Positions 1-11,305 of a DNA stretch of 64,000 nt are shown one piece after another. Origin of the DNA: Datnioides undecimradiatus (Eukaryota; Chordata; Actinopteri; Lobotiformes; Datnioididae); assembly GCA_008933995.1 (NCBI GenBank), contig WARS01000013.1:1914721-1978720 (forward strand), read 5' to 3'. Positions within the stretch are counted from its first letter, which is position 1; each line of letters starts with the position of its first letter. The notes under the pieces were generated by a model. That model made no database searches and was not told the DNA's origin. It was given only the letters and a program-made list of their open reading frames with translations. Position numbers and translations under genes: made by a program.

Positions 1-3000
1 GACTGTTTATTCGCTTTTGCTTTTCACTCTGAAAAAAATTAATGAGCGTCATCTATAAAGCTAAATTCACAGTACCCCTGCCAGATTATATTTTCATTTC
101 TGTTCATATTTTAATCAGAATATTATAGAAAATATAGATAAAGAAGAGCTGAAGATGAGCTTGTGTGTTTACAGATTTTATAGAAACAGAACCATGAAAT
201 CTGTTTAAACTCAGACTAAAGCAAACTTAATCCTAGCTCGTCATTCAAACCTGCAGTTTGTCATCCGTGTTTTGTTACATTCATATTGCATTAGAGAATT
301 GGATGGATCAGGTTCTGCTCAACACTGCTTCCCATTTCCCTCGTGCTGTGTTCGATGCCACCCACTGACCGGGAGTGGGAAAAGCAACCTCTGATTCCAT
401 TCACACACCACACAGGACGAGGCTACTTAAAATGCCTTTATTTCCTATGGTTACATGTTGACAACACACAGATATGTCCCGACCGCATCCCATATTTTGA
501 TTCCCATGAGTATTTGCTACATAGAGTGATATGAGTACAAGTTTGTTGGTCTTGTTGTCCCCCCCTCCCCCCCGTCCTTTATTCTGCTGGAAAACATGGA
601 CTTTGATTTACGGAAATAAAACATGCAGTTCACAAAAAGGCACAACTATCGACACACCTCTACGACAAGACAAAAACAGGAAGGGTCGAGAAAGACGCTC
701 AAGCATTTCCCTTGTCTGTGTTGCTCAGAAAGTGAATGCATGACGATGAGTCTTTGGATGTTCTGTATCATGGCTATGTTCACGTCAGAGGACTAAAGAG
801 GAACCACTATTGAAGCAGCAGGTTGGCAGTATTGCATCGCGAATGTTGTTCTGCACTGTTCGGGTCTGCTCTGTGCTCGGGGTAGGGTGGTAGACCCAGG
901 AAGACGGGGATTTTGTTGCCTGCGTCGCAGAAACGTGACAGACTGGTCTCGTCCGTTAACAGAACAGCAGTGAACAAACAGAGGCTCTATTGGTCCTGTT
1001 GCAATTATACAACGAAGCAGACTGAATGGCAGATCATACATGAGGGTGAGAGCCAGTATATTAACTGAACTCAGGAAAGACACGTTTAAGAAAAGGATGT
1101 TTTGGAAAGTGGAAATCGTCCCCAACGAGTCCTGAAATCAGACTTTCATCGAATCTTCAGAGTAGACTCGATATGAAAAATGGAAAATGTTTCCTGTATG
1201 TATTCCTCTCATCCCCTTGAACATAGAGACATATGTACATTGTACTCTAAAAGATGGACAGTCATGAGGATTGGGACTGGTAATCTTCATGCACTGTAAA
1301 TAAAGGTTTATTTATTAGTAAATGACAAAAAAAACCCCAATGTGTTAAACCACTTCCCCACATTAGACACCACATCGATATCTGGGCGCATGCACAAGTG
1401 ACACAACACCAGCTCATCCCATTGCAATCCATGTTCCTTAAACAGTTCATTCATGAAGTGGCATTTGTAATTAGAAGATTATTGATTGGTTCGTTATGTG
1501 ACTGGAACTACTTGAGAGGACTGCATCAATAACATGCAGTATTAATACCCCCCCAGAGGTAATCCGGCTAAGAAAACTGTATAATGGCGTCCCAAAAGGA
1601 GGGTTGGGTTATTTTATATTTCACTTTTCTGTTGGAAAGTGTCATTAAACATACGAGAGCAGGTTTGTTTGAACAGCAATAAGATGAGAAGGTACAACTT
1701 ATCGAAGTACGAAGGGATAAAAGGGGGCTACAAGTCGTCTGTTCAATCTATATTTAATAAACTAAGACTTGACGCCCATCTGGCAGGAGTAGATGAAGGA
1801 AACACTTACGGTACACTGAGATAGAAAATCAAGGAGCCGGCAAATATTCTCCTTTTTTTGAAATATATACATTTTACTGGTCAGCGACCAACACGCGCTG
1901 CGTAACAAGTGCAAGCAGAGATGACGGACAATTCCATGACTTGTAGCCCGACCTAGCGTAACACTGGATTTAGCACAGAGGTTACATATAAATGATGACA
2001 GAAAAGCAGAAGATCATGCAGTACCGTAGCAAACTATGCTGGATTTATACACGTGACACACAAAGACATGACCCCGTCGTAATCCCGGGTCTTAAAGGAT
2101 CCTGTGAGCACTAACACGGATTACTCAGACATACGTTCAGTCCCATTCAGCAAAAATACATACACCTTGAGGTCAGTGCATACTCTTTTTTTTAACTCCG
2201 TTTTATTATCAAAAGTGACACAGAACACAAACACACATACACAATATAATTATGGTTCCTCTTTAAAACATGCTACTATTTACATCATCTGGTAAACACA
2301 TGCTGTAGCCTATTAACAAATCTGCGCGATGCATAATGTCGACAATAGGTAGAAGTAGTATTGTGAATGGACCGGTCAGTGTGCTGCTGTTCGCCCTCCT
2401 GCAGAGTTCTATCGCTTCTGGTGACAGTACGGCCTCCTGTTGGCGCAAAGGCTGGCTGCAATGATGGGAGTGTAACGCACAACCGAGGGCCTGGAACCAC
2501 CACTGAATGTTGAAATTTGAATACCACTGAAATTACAGAGCTGAAATATTTGATCTTCCAGTCTGATCCAAGCTTTCTGAATTCCTTATTGTTTGAATTC
2601 CTCTCCCTGACACTTCCAGGAGCTCATTTCAAGTTATTGCAACGTTTATGTCGTACTCCCCCGCAGCTCAAGTACCCCCTCACTGACACCAACCATAATT
2701 GATGCTGGTTATTATTTTACTCTTCTAGTTATATAAAAGTAGATACTCTCACACAATGTCTTTTTTCAGATAATAAATATTGATTCTGAACTTTGTTTTT
2801 CAGTAGGTTTGGTTATATTGATGCCATTAGCACTTGCTGCTGGATGTTTGAACCACTCTACAATGCTAACTAGTTTGAAACTTCTGCTCACTGTGACGAT
2901 AAAGATAGCATCACACCGATGTGTAATTCTATTTGTGTGTTTGTTTTAAACACTAAATATGGGGATTTATGAATTCTCCTTTAAGTCAAATCATAATCTC

Positions 3001-4820
3001 TCAATTTCTTCAGAAAACAGCAGCAACACTCCACAGTCTTTCCACATGGCGACAGCAGAAAAGCAGAAGAAGCCCTTGGCTGGGAATCAGTACTGTAGGA
3101 TATTCACTCAGGCTCTTATTCTGAGTAAATGGTCTTAATTTTAAATTTTTAAATATTTCACTGCTGTGTTTCACTGAATAGTGGCATTAAAATTTCAGCA
3201 TAAAGTATTCAGCAGTGATTAAAGTTCACAATCAGGTGGTGAGTTGCATATAAGATTCATGTCCTTGTGGCAGTTTTCTTTTTCTTTTGCCTCTGCACGT
3301 CACAGTAAAAGCAGGGTGTGTGCGATGACATTGCAACACCACCACGTCGCAGCGCTTTTGCTCCAGGGTTACAAAGCTCGTGGCCGATGAGTGAAAGATC
3401 CAAACAACGTGAAATACTCTGAGGCGTGATATCCATGCTAGATTCTGCAGCTCTATTTGGTTCAAGCGAATGGTATGTTCATCGTATTACGTGTCTGACG
3501 TAGCACTTGCCCTGTTGACACTTCACAAACCTGCATGTGGTACGTGTATTCACGTTCTCTTAAAAAGTGCAGCTACATCTTACATTTCGAATTCAATTCT
3601 CTATAAAAACATCCTGTCTTTGACAGAAATCCTCGTGTGTTTCGCCAGAATCTATCAAAGTGTTGACGCGTGTGTGTGGTAAACTACAACATCCATCAAA
3701 GTACGACATACAGTCTGTTTAATGGATATCAAAACAAAAAAAATGAGTTAGATGGCACCGTTTTTTCAGGAAGCAATTTAAAAGAAGCATAGTTCATAAC
3801 CTGTTTGAACATCATTGGTAAGCCTTCTAGTATCCTTACTCCATCCATAGATAGGTAAGGTTTTACATCCAAGTGGTCAACACAGCTCAAGACAGATTGC
3901 AGACGGCACATTCACAGTGTCCCTGACTACTTTTGAATGTCGCTCACTCCGTAAAAGCTTCCCTTCTAAATAAAACAATGAAACTTATTGTATTCCCCAA
4001 AGTGTCCTGTCAGGAAAGGCACCCTTGTATTCCTGTCCTACATTAGATCTGTCTGAAGACACAGCAAGGTGTGTTGAACATAAATGCATAGATGGCCCTT
4101 CGCGGCAACGCAAAGCAAGCAACTTAGAGCAGACAACGGTCACCCCTGCAATACTGTGTAACACTGCACTTCACTGCACGCAGCTGATAAAATGAAGACA
4201 GTCATTTCTGCTGATTTCTCTTGAAAATATATATTGCAACATGGATCGCTGCATTCAGTCACCTTGACGTCTTTCATTCTCAATTAAATCTTTGTTGCAT
4301 TAATAGACTTAAACAGACTCTATGCAGGAAGTAACCCAATACTACAGTACTCTCTATTGCAAGTTATAGCACACTTATTAGCAAGATACAATACTGGGCG
4401 TGGTGTATGCAGAGCAGTGGGGAGGTAAGTAAAAGCATGCTCTATAAACTAAACTAAAGCTTTATTTCCAGCATTGTCTTCACCAAGACTTTCGTTCAGT
4501 GTCAGCACCCTAAGAATCAGTTTCTAAGTTTCTTCAAATGAAAGAAAGACCAAAAGTCCATCGTTCATGAACCAATCACCCAATAACTCAACACCACTCT
4601 TCTCAGCATACACTAATGTGTGAAATGTGATGCATAAAAAGAGGTTCTTTTTTTTCTGTTCGACTTAACCATGAATGAGCGGATATTCTAAGATGTCTCT
4701 TTTTTGCTGAGCAGGTTTCATTCATGACGAGTAGTCATGTGTTAAGTCATGGGTTTCATGCAAAGTTGAGGATGGGGGTTGGATTTCTGAGTTAGTGCAT
4801 TAGCTGGTTGGTGGAGCACG
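1..4820 (-). other. Non-coding: probable syt2 3' UTR and downstream flank
   Basis: No open frame here resembles a known protein and none is longer than about 110 codons. The sequence is AT-rich and mostly free of tandem repeats, as expected for a long neuronal 3' UTR followed by intergenic DNA. Minus-strand AATAAA hexamers occur at several places (for example 4461-4466 and near 2205 and 1305), so the true 3' end is not fixed by sequence. A minus-strand UGUAAAUA Pumilio-type element lies at 2277-2284. Confidence 0.4.
4461..4466 (-). terminator. Candidate polyadenylation signal AATAAA for syt2
   Basis: Reads AATAAA on the minus strand, about 355 nt after the syt2 stop codon; it is the first perfect hexamer downstream. 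Synaptotagmin transcripts often use distal sites as well, so this may be a proximal signal. Confidence 0.35.
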
Positions 4821-5754
4821 TTACTTCTTTGCAGCCAAGGATGCCAGCTGACCATCGATATCTTCCTCTGGCTGCAATGGATGCCACTGGGCAATGGGGC
4901 GGCGGGGGTTAGCAAGCATGTCGGACCAGTGCTTCAGACCTAGGCCAGTCGCCTTGCTGCCCACGAAGATCTTGCCGATGGCGTCATTCTTACCGATCTT
5001 GTCGTAATCAAACACTGTGACCGCCACCAAGATTTTCTATGACAGGAACAAGAGAGAACGTGTCATTTCAGTCACATAATCACAATCAAAATATGACAAA
5101 GATGCTTTTGAAAGCTTTTGCAAAGTAGAGAAACAACATATTTCAATATGGGTGCTACACCTGCATCTGTTCCAGAGGGATTTCAAAGCTGAAGGATTCG
5201 TTGTAGTAAGGGTTCAGGGTGTTCTTCTTCACTGTAGTCTTCTTTTTCTTCAGACGCTTTCCTCCCTGCAGCAGCTGGATCTTCACGTAAGGATCTGCAA
5301 AGGGCATCAGCATGATCAGTGACTTATGTATCTCCATATTAATGATTCCCTGATCACCTGATCATTAGCCTGGGAATTGCCCTGGCAAAGATTTTATGGA
5401 ACAAAAGATGCTAATTAGCATTTATCATTGTCCCTACTTGTTTTCTCCACATTCAGGCTTTCTTACACATTTAAACTGTGTAGTAAGTTTAATCTTTATA
5501 GGAAAAGTTAAATAATGCATTTTGCAACAACTCTAATAACCATAATCACTGACAAACAAATCAAGCCCAAACTTGATTCCCAACACATGTGGTGATATAA
5601 AACCAAAGCTTAAGACTGGTTTTGGCGATTCTCTACCAGATAATCCACAGGCGTCCATCTTCTTCAGGTTCTTTGCCTCCAGGATGCAGACGGTTAGTTT
5701 CCCAGCGGTGGGGACGTAACGGAGGGAGATGCAGATGTCTCCGAGTTTCTCAGG
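4821..5754 (-). other. syt2: syt2 exons 6-8: C2B domain
   Basis: Exons 5637-5754, 5161-5294 and 4821-5036 encode C2B. Calcium ligands Asp312, Asp318, Asp372, Asp374 and Asp380 are all present, with SYT1-like spacing (6, 54, 2, 6). The polybasic strand [17 protein letters not shown], which binds PIP2 and SNAREs in this family, is intact. The [16 protein letters not shown] motif near the C-terminus, with the paired arginines at the bottom of C2B, is also intact. The protein ends AAKK followed by TAA at 4821-4823. Confidence 0.94.
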
Positions 5755-8700
5755 CTGAGCAGTCAGCCCACAGAGAGCAGATAGAGATGACAAGCACACA
5801 TATTCATCAGCCAACAACAGTAAAATGCTCGTCTTAGAATATGATAATAGGCTAAAGCAAGTATGGAGTCATGGCAACATGGTGTCACGTCTTACTCAAG
5901 ATTCTCTCAGCTCTATCTAAAGATTGTGAACCACAAGGCTTTTGTTTTCCAGGAGAGGAGAATGAGATGGTGCTTTTTTACGGGTTTTTACGGGTCTTTA
6001 CTCACTTTGCACACAAAACATCTACAACTGCGCATAATGAATAGATAATCTTCTTTAAAAGTGTGGTTTCAATAGTTTGATTCTGAACAGCACCTCCTCT
6101 TGATCAGCGCTCTCCAGATCCCGCCACTCCTCGATGGGTCGTCCGAGATCGATGGTGTTCATTGGAATCTTCACCTCACCGATGACGTCATGTTTGGAAA
6201 ATCGGTCGTAGTCATACACAGACATCACCAGAGTCTTCCCACCAAGCTCCTCATAGGGCACCTGGTTAACACACACGGTGTTTTATACCTTTATACCCAT
6301 TTTTCCCCAGCAGTGAACATATAACATACAAAAGCAAATCAAACTAATCTGTTCTGAAATACATCACTGTGTTTACATGTACACAATGTTTTTCAAGTAC
6401 TGGAAAATCAGCAAATAAGTTAACTGGTAAACACTGGTAACATAAATGAAATTAAGTGACGTGATGTTATCAATGACTTGAATATCTCAGAAAGAAAGAT
6501 GCATATAAAAACGCTGTAATTCAAAAAGGAAGAAGTGATTCAAATTAAACTTCAAGTGGAGGTGGGAGAAAACACGTCAGTGAAATTAGATTAGTGTTTT
6601 TGTTGCTGAAAATTTGCAGACGCGCAGGTCTTCCAGCGTGACCCAGAGCCGCTTGTAAAGTCTCTGAGGGCTTTATTAGCCAGGAAAGGAAAGAGCAGCA
6701 TGTACTGCAGGCTGCACAGACCAGCGAGCACACAGATCCTGAGAAAGCTGACAAGACACAGTCAGTCCTATTCCACTTACACACTGTAAAGGTTGCGCTG
6801 GCAGTGGCTGAAGATGATTATTTGTGCAGCTCATTTTATGTAAAAACACAAACTTGCTCACCATCGTCCATGAGTGTTTCATTTCAGTCTGTCTTTCTGT
6901 TTAAAGCTGCATTGATTCAAGCAATGAAAGCAGTGCGGAATGGAAAGCTTCTGCACCAAACCCTCCAACTTATTTTTTATCGCTGCAGACACTGACGAGA
7001 CTGACCTTGAATACAAATGACTCATTGAAGACGGGGTTCAGAGTTTTCTTATGGACTTTGGTGTCGAACTTCTTCTTCTTCTCAGGTAGGAGCAGGACTT
7101 TAACGTAAGGATCAGAGGTACCACCTGAGTCCATAGACATGAGGTCAGCTGCTTGGAGGATGCCAACTGTGAGCTGAATGCAGAAGAGATGTGGGCAGGG
7201 AGAGCGGAAGAGAAGGCACAGTTTTATCAGGCAAAAATCCGACTTTTATAGGATTGTCAGGGTCACTGCTGCGGAGACTGATTGTGCAGCATCATCTGAC
7301 AACTTAAGCCATGCAATCAATCACCACAAAAGTCATGCCCGACTAGAGATGTATCGAATGTCAGAGGAATTTCTTCGAGTCTTCAGTCACAGAATTGTCA
7401 AAGGGCGATAACTGAGAAAATTCTGATTATACATTTTTTTTTCGGTATCACAAGAAAAAGAAGCATTTTTCCAGAATAAAACATGAGACAAAATGCTTGT
7501 GGTAATATCCTGATCTCACTAAATATAACTATATGCTATATAAAAATCACTTACCTGGAATATTTTCTTTAATAAAGTTATTTGCCTAAGAGAGCGGCAC
7601 TCTGCTTTCTTCTGCTTTGCATATTCATATTGGTGTGCAGTCAGCACACAACCCACGTAGAAAAGGTTTATTAGCATTGCCATATAGATTCAGTAAAAGT
7701 AGGAGAGCACCTCTCATTCTGGTCTCTGCTCTGCTCTATGTTGACTTCATTTAATGTGTTTCCTCTATGATTCAACAGTTATAGCCTCATTAGATCCTGT
7801 CAAACAGTTTACAGCCACTGTGTCCACATGCTGCTGAGATTATACATTACAATAATGATGATTAAGGTAGCAAGTCTTTAACATATTGCCCTTTTCCTCC
7901 AGCCAGCATTATTGCACACCTGTTCATTCCACGTCTAGTTTTCCCGGCCTCATCCTGACAGTGATCACTCTGCTGGGCTTTCTTGCAGATGGTTTGAAAG
8001 TTTGTAGATCCAATGTGTGGCCCTGCCAAACAGCTCTGCAGCTCACACATTATATTTCAAGCTTTAGAGGTACTGACGGCTATGTAACTCTTGGGCGGAA
8101 CTATGCTAAGATAAGCTAACTGGCTGCTAGCTGTACCTTTAAACTGAGCCTAATCTGTAAATGTCCTAAAAAGTTGAACTAGTCCTTCTGTTACTGCAAA
8201 ATTCCATGTAGATGGGTCAGATCAGATCAGAATACTTGGAGTTATGGTTTGCCCTCCAAATTAATTCAAAATTTGAAGTGGAAAACAAAATAAATAGTCA
8301 ATCAATCAATAGTGTGTGTGTTTGGTTTACAACTACAGACCTTTGTGTTCTCAAAGTCATAATCTATAGAATACTGCAGCTTCCCCAGCTTCTCTTGCTC
8401 TTTCTCTTCCTCCTCTTTCTCCTCCTCGGTGAGCCCAGTCTCTCCCTCGTCATCATCGTCGTCCTGGTGTTTCTGTGGTGTGAACAAGACAAGACAGGGT
8501 GTTAAAAGGTCACGGCATCCAGGTCCCAGAATACAGGGCTCCTCACGACAGCCAGCATGCCACAGACACTGGAGCTCCAGGAGATTTTACGTGGGAGATA
8601 CATGTTTTGGTTACTGCTTACCTGCACAGCACCTGATGATAACAACCAGTGATTTTAGCATTTACAAAGCGGGAAACCTCTATTGGTAATACATGTGAAT

Positions 8701-11037
8701 ACATGTTTCTGCACATCCTGTCCTCTCAGAGTTTTTTGGATCATTGGGCAATTCCTGTCATGTCATGCTTGTGCAGTACAGTGACAGCCAGAGTCAGTGG
8801 AGGCTTTGCATGCTAGTTCCACTACGAGGGGTAATAAATGCAACAGCTTTTGAATTAAAATCAGTTGGTCAAAGGGCCTTGATTTCACTAAATGAACGAG
8901 GAGCTAAATGTTTAAAACCCCTAAGGAACTAGCTCACAACAGCGAATGCCAGTGCATATTAAAATGATAAAAGGCAAATAAGAGTATCCAGTGCACGGAG
9001 ATGGCTTTCAGGTAACCTGCTGCTTTTGACAGGGTTGCATTGGGTGATTTTGCAAAACTACGTTTCACAGCGTTCATGTTCCACGCTAACGATCCCAAAC
9101 TTTTCAGACCTGCATGCCTTGTCTCGTCTCTAAGTTCACAAGGCACCAGAAAAAAAGGCCTCTCTGTTCAGCCCACCATTATTACAATAAATGGCTCGGG
9201 ATTAAAGGGCACAGCCAGCTATTTGAATAATGTTGAGTCTTATTGCCGCAGTGTTATTATTATAGTTAGATTACAGCCTCATCGCCAAGGTGACCTTGAC
9301 TTTCACATGTTTTTTTCAGGCCATCCAGTAGTGTGTCCACGCCCTACCTCCTCTTTTAGTGTTACAGTCAAAAGGACAGATTCGCAAGAGTTTGGCACTT
9401 CATGCAGTTTTATCATCACCGCTTCCATGTCTCCCAAACAACCAACCATGCCCTTTATCACATGCATAGATTAATAGTGTTAAAAGTGTCTTGCTTATCA
9501 TCTCTTAGTCCAATACTTTCCATATTGGGGTGAGTTACGGCTACATTGTCCCAGGAACAATGCGTTAGATGGTTAGACTCTCCTCTCTGGGGGTTTATGG
9601 ATCATAGCTTTCCATTGTTACATTCTCAAGCTGTCATAACAAAAATAAAACATAAAGTTTGGAAGGGGGCTATGAAACAAAACGAAAAAGCAAAGGAAGC
9701 TACGACTTTCATTCCATGAAACCCCCCTCCGCCCCGCGGGCCAGAGAGCATCAACGTGAGCTATCCACCTACCGTAGAGCGGGAGTCCACCACAGTCAAG
9801 AAACACGAGGCACACACAAGACAGACACAAAGCGGGGGGAAAAAAGGAGGAGAGCAGAGAGAGGAAGAGATTCAACTCACAAGACACCAAACACACTACA
9901 AAAAGAGAGGCAGTCAACACCACCACCACCACAATTATGATGAGAAATGACACGCTTGTTTTCAGCTGGAGACGATACATTTACATTGTGGGCACAAGTA
10001 ATTGATTGCTTTAATTAAGTGTCACTGGAGCTCGGGGTAATCTATGGTGATGTTAGTTGATTGGTCCTCAAATGAATCACTGGCTTTTCTAACATTCATC
10101 CTCTGATTTACTGCGCTTTGCTTCCAAAATCTCCCAATATTTCCCCGGGTCTCATGCCTTCATCCATTACCTTCAATTATGAAATGTGGCTTTTTGCACT
10201 TGCGACCTGTCAAGAGAAACTTTGCACTTCACAGTGCTCGTTATTCTTTGCCAGCGCGTAACAAAGTGTGTCATTTTTCACCACGGGCCACAATGGAATA
10301 CGTCACACGTTTAAACGGCCACCACAACAACATCAAATAAATGGAGGGGAAGAGAGCTCTCCTTGTGTCCTCTACAGCCTGGGCTACAAAAGCTGCTGGT
10401 AAAAGATCAAATGCGGTTAGCTAGAGACATCTTAAAATGAATAAAAACTCTGCAATAAATGTCATGAATGCAATTTGTATGATTAAATATCATAGGAAAG
10501 AAGAGGCAAAACATCACCCAGAAGATCCAGAAGTTACCCTGACTTTTCAGCACAAGGCATCATACCTCGCCACCCTGCATGTTCTTCATGTTGAAGCCGT
10601 CCTTGCCCTTCTTCCCTTTCTTGTTCTTCTTCTTCTTGCAGCAGCATTTTTTGATTATGCAGAAGCAGCAGGTGAGGATGAGCAACGCAGCCACCACAGC
10701 GATGGCAATCAGAGCCCACGGAGGCACTGTCGGTTTTAAAACAACACAGGGAAAGTTCAGATCGGCTCTGACCTTTCTCAGAAATTCCTTTTTCGTCACA
10801 TAAATGGCGTTTTGATTCGCGGCATTACTCACGTGGGATTTTATCGATTTCATTCAAGAATTTGCTCTTGATCTCCTCAAACATGTCATTCTTGTTGATC
10901 TCTGTGTTGTTGGAGCCGGAGGTGTCCGGCGCGGAGGTGGAGATGACAGCCGGGGTGGGAGCCACTGTCATGGTGGTGGTGCCGGTTGGCTCGGCCGCCG
11001 CCACGGCCTGCGCCTTTTTAAACAAGTTGAACTTCAT
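4821..11037 (-). CDS. syt2: Synaptotagmin-2-like presynaptic calcium sensor, complete (8 coding exons, 433 aa)
   Basis: Synaptotagmins sit in synaptic vesicle membranes, bind calcium, phospholipid and SNAREs, and trigger fast transmitter release. Coding exons in transcript order: 10833-11037, 10566-10726, 8341-8472, 7006-7173, 6094-6261, 5637-5754, 5161-5294, 4821-5036. All junctions are GT-AG and the phases join into 434 codons including TAA. The order is lumenal N-terminus with an NNT glycosylation sequon (residue 43), transmembrane segment (about 73-93), Cys/Lys cluster, acidic linker, C2A (about 151-272), C2B (about 282-405). The ATG is chosen because an in-frame TAG lies 12 nt upstream and the next upstream codons are not ATG. 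The length is close to human SYT2 (419) and SYT1 (422). The C-terminal IFVGSxATG...[17 protein letters not shown] segment and the [15 protein letters not shown] membrane entry fit SYT2 better than SYT1, as does linkage to mybph and nav1. Which fish duplicate (a or b) it is cannot be told. Confidence 0.95.
6094..8472 (-). other. syt2: syt2 exons 3-5: acidic linker and C2A domain
   Basis: Exon 3 (8341-8472) encodes a run of Asp and Glu followed by [11 protein letters not shown], the first strand of C2A. Exon 4 (7006-7173) and exon 5 (6094-6261) complete C2A; all three are phase 0 and a multiple of 3. The calcium ligands are Asp181, Asp187, Asp239, Asp241 and Asp247. Their spacing (6, 52, 2, 6) matches that of rat SYT1 C2A. 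The KKKK polybasic strand is present. Donor sites of exons 3 and 5 (GTCTGT, GTGCTG) are weak but the frames and homology leave no alternative. Confidence 0.92.
8473..10565 (-). other. Long syt2 intron between the membrane exon and the acidic-linker exon
   Basis: Intron of about 2.1 kb. It contains a purine-rich stretch on the plus strand near 9800-9930 and no exon-like block that joins in frame. The open frames in it (for example 9040-9474 on the plus strand) show no family resemblance. A stretch just outside it in the next intron, at 8101-8160, resembles teleost interspersed repeats (GCTAAGATAAGCTAAC). Confidence 0.5.
10566..11037 (-). other. syt2: syt2 exons 1-2: lumenal tail, transmembrane segment and palmitoylation-type Cys cluster
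   Basis: The two exons (10833-11037 and 10566-10726) encode residues 1-122. The lumenal part is Thr/Ala/Pro-rich with one N-X-T sequon, followed by an amphipathic stretch ending KIP. The split codon C|TG at the junction gives Leu69, restoring the KIPLPPW membrane entry typical of SYT1/2. The hydrophobic segment [19 protein letters not shown] is followed by Cys and Lys runs. In this family these cysteines are palmitoylated and the lysines stop transfer. Low conservation of the lumenal tail is usual for the family. Confidence 0.92.
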
Positions 11038-11061
11038 CGTCAAAGACTAGGCGCAGCGTCC
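11038..11061 (-). other. syt2: 5' UTR part of syt2 first coding exon, with upstream splice acceptor
   Basis: On the minus strand a pyrimidine-rich tract ending TTCCTCAG at 11062-11063 precedes this stretch, which is a strong 3' splice site. The first coding exon therefore has only 24 nt of leader and at least one non-coding exon must lie at higher coordinates. The in-frame TAG lies inside this leader. Confidence 0.7.
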
Positions 11062-11261
11062 CTGAGGAACACACAGTTCAGACAGAAAGGGAGGGTTAGA
11101 GTCACCTAACAACTGTAGTGTGAGTAGATTCAGAGTAGAATATTGAAATGTACTAAATTTCAAACACAATGATATCATATTACCAATTTACAGTTTTTTC
11201 TGGCTGAGTGGTCCTCAAACTGACATGCAGTATAGAGAAAAAAAAAAGCGTAGAGGAGAAG

Positions 11262-11305
11262 CTATTAGCCTAGCTTAGCATAAAAACTGGAAACAGAAGG
11301 AAACA
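11262..11305. repeat. Fragment of a teleost interspersed repeat
   Basis: Contains TTAGCCTAGCTTAGCATA, repeated exactly at 16710-16727 in this window, followed by AAAACTGGAAACAGAAGG. This combination is familiar from an abundant repeat in fish genomes; the family name is not certain. Confidence 0.5.

Noticed and set aside
3943-3990. Plus-strand AATAAA as evidence for a plus-strand gene end
   Set aside because: No plus-strand coding exon upstream within the window.
9040-9474. 144-codon plus-strand open frame within a syt2 intron
   Set aside because: No family resemblance, no splice or promoter context, ordinary composition; a chance frame.
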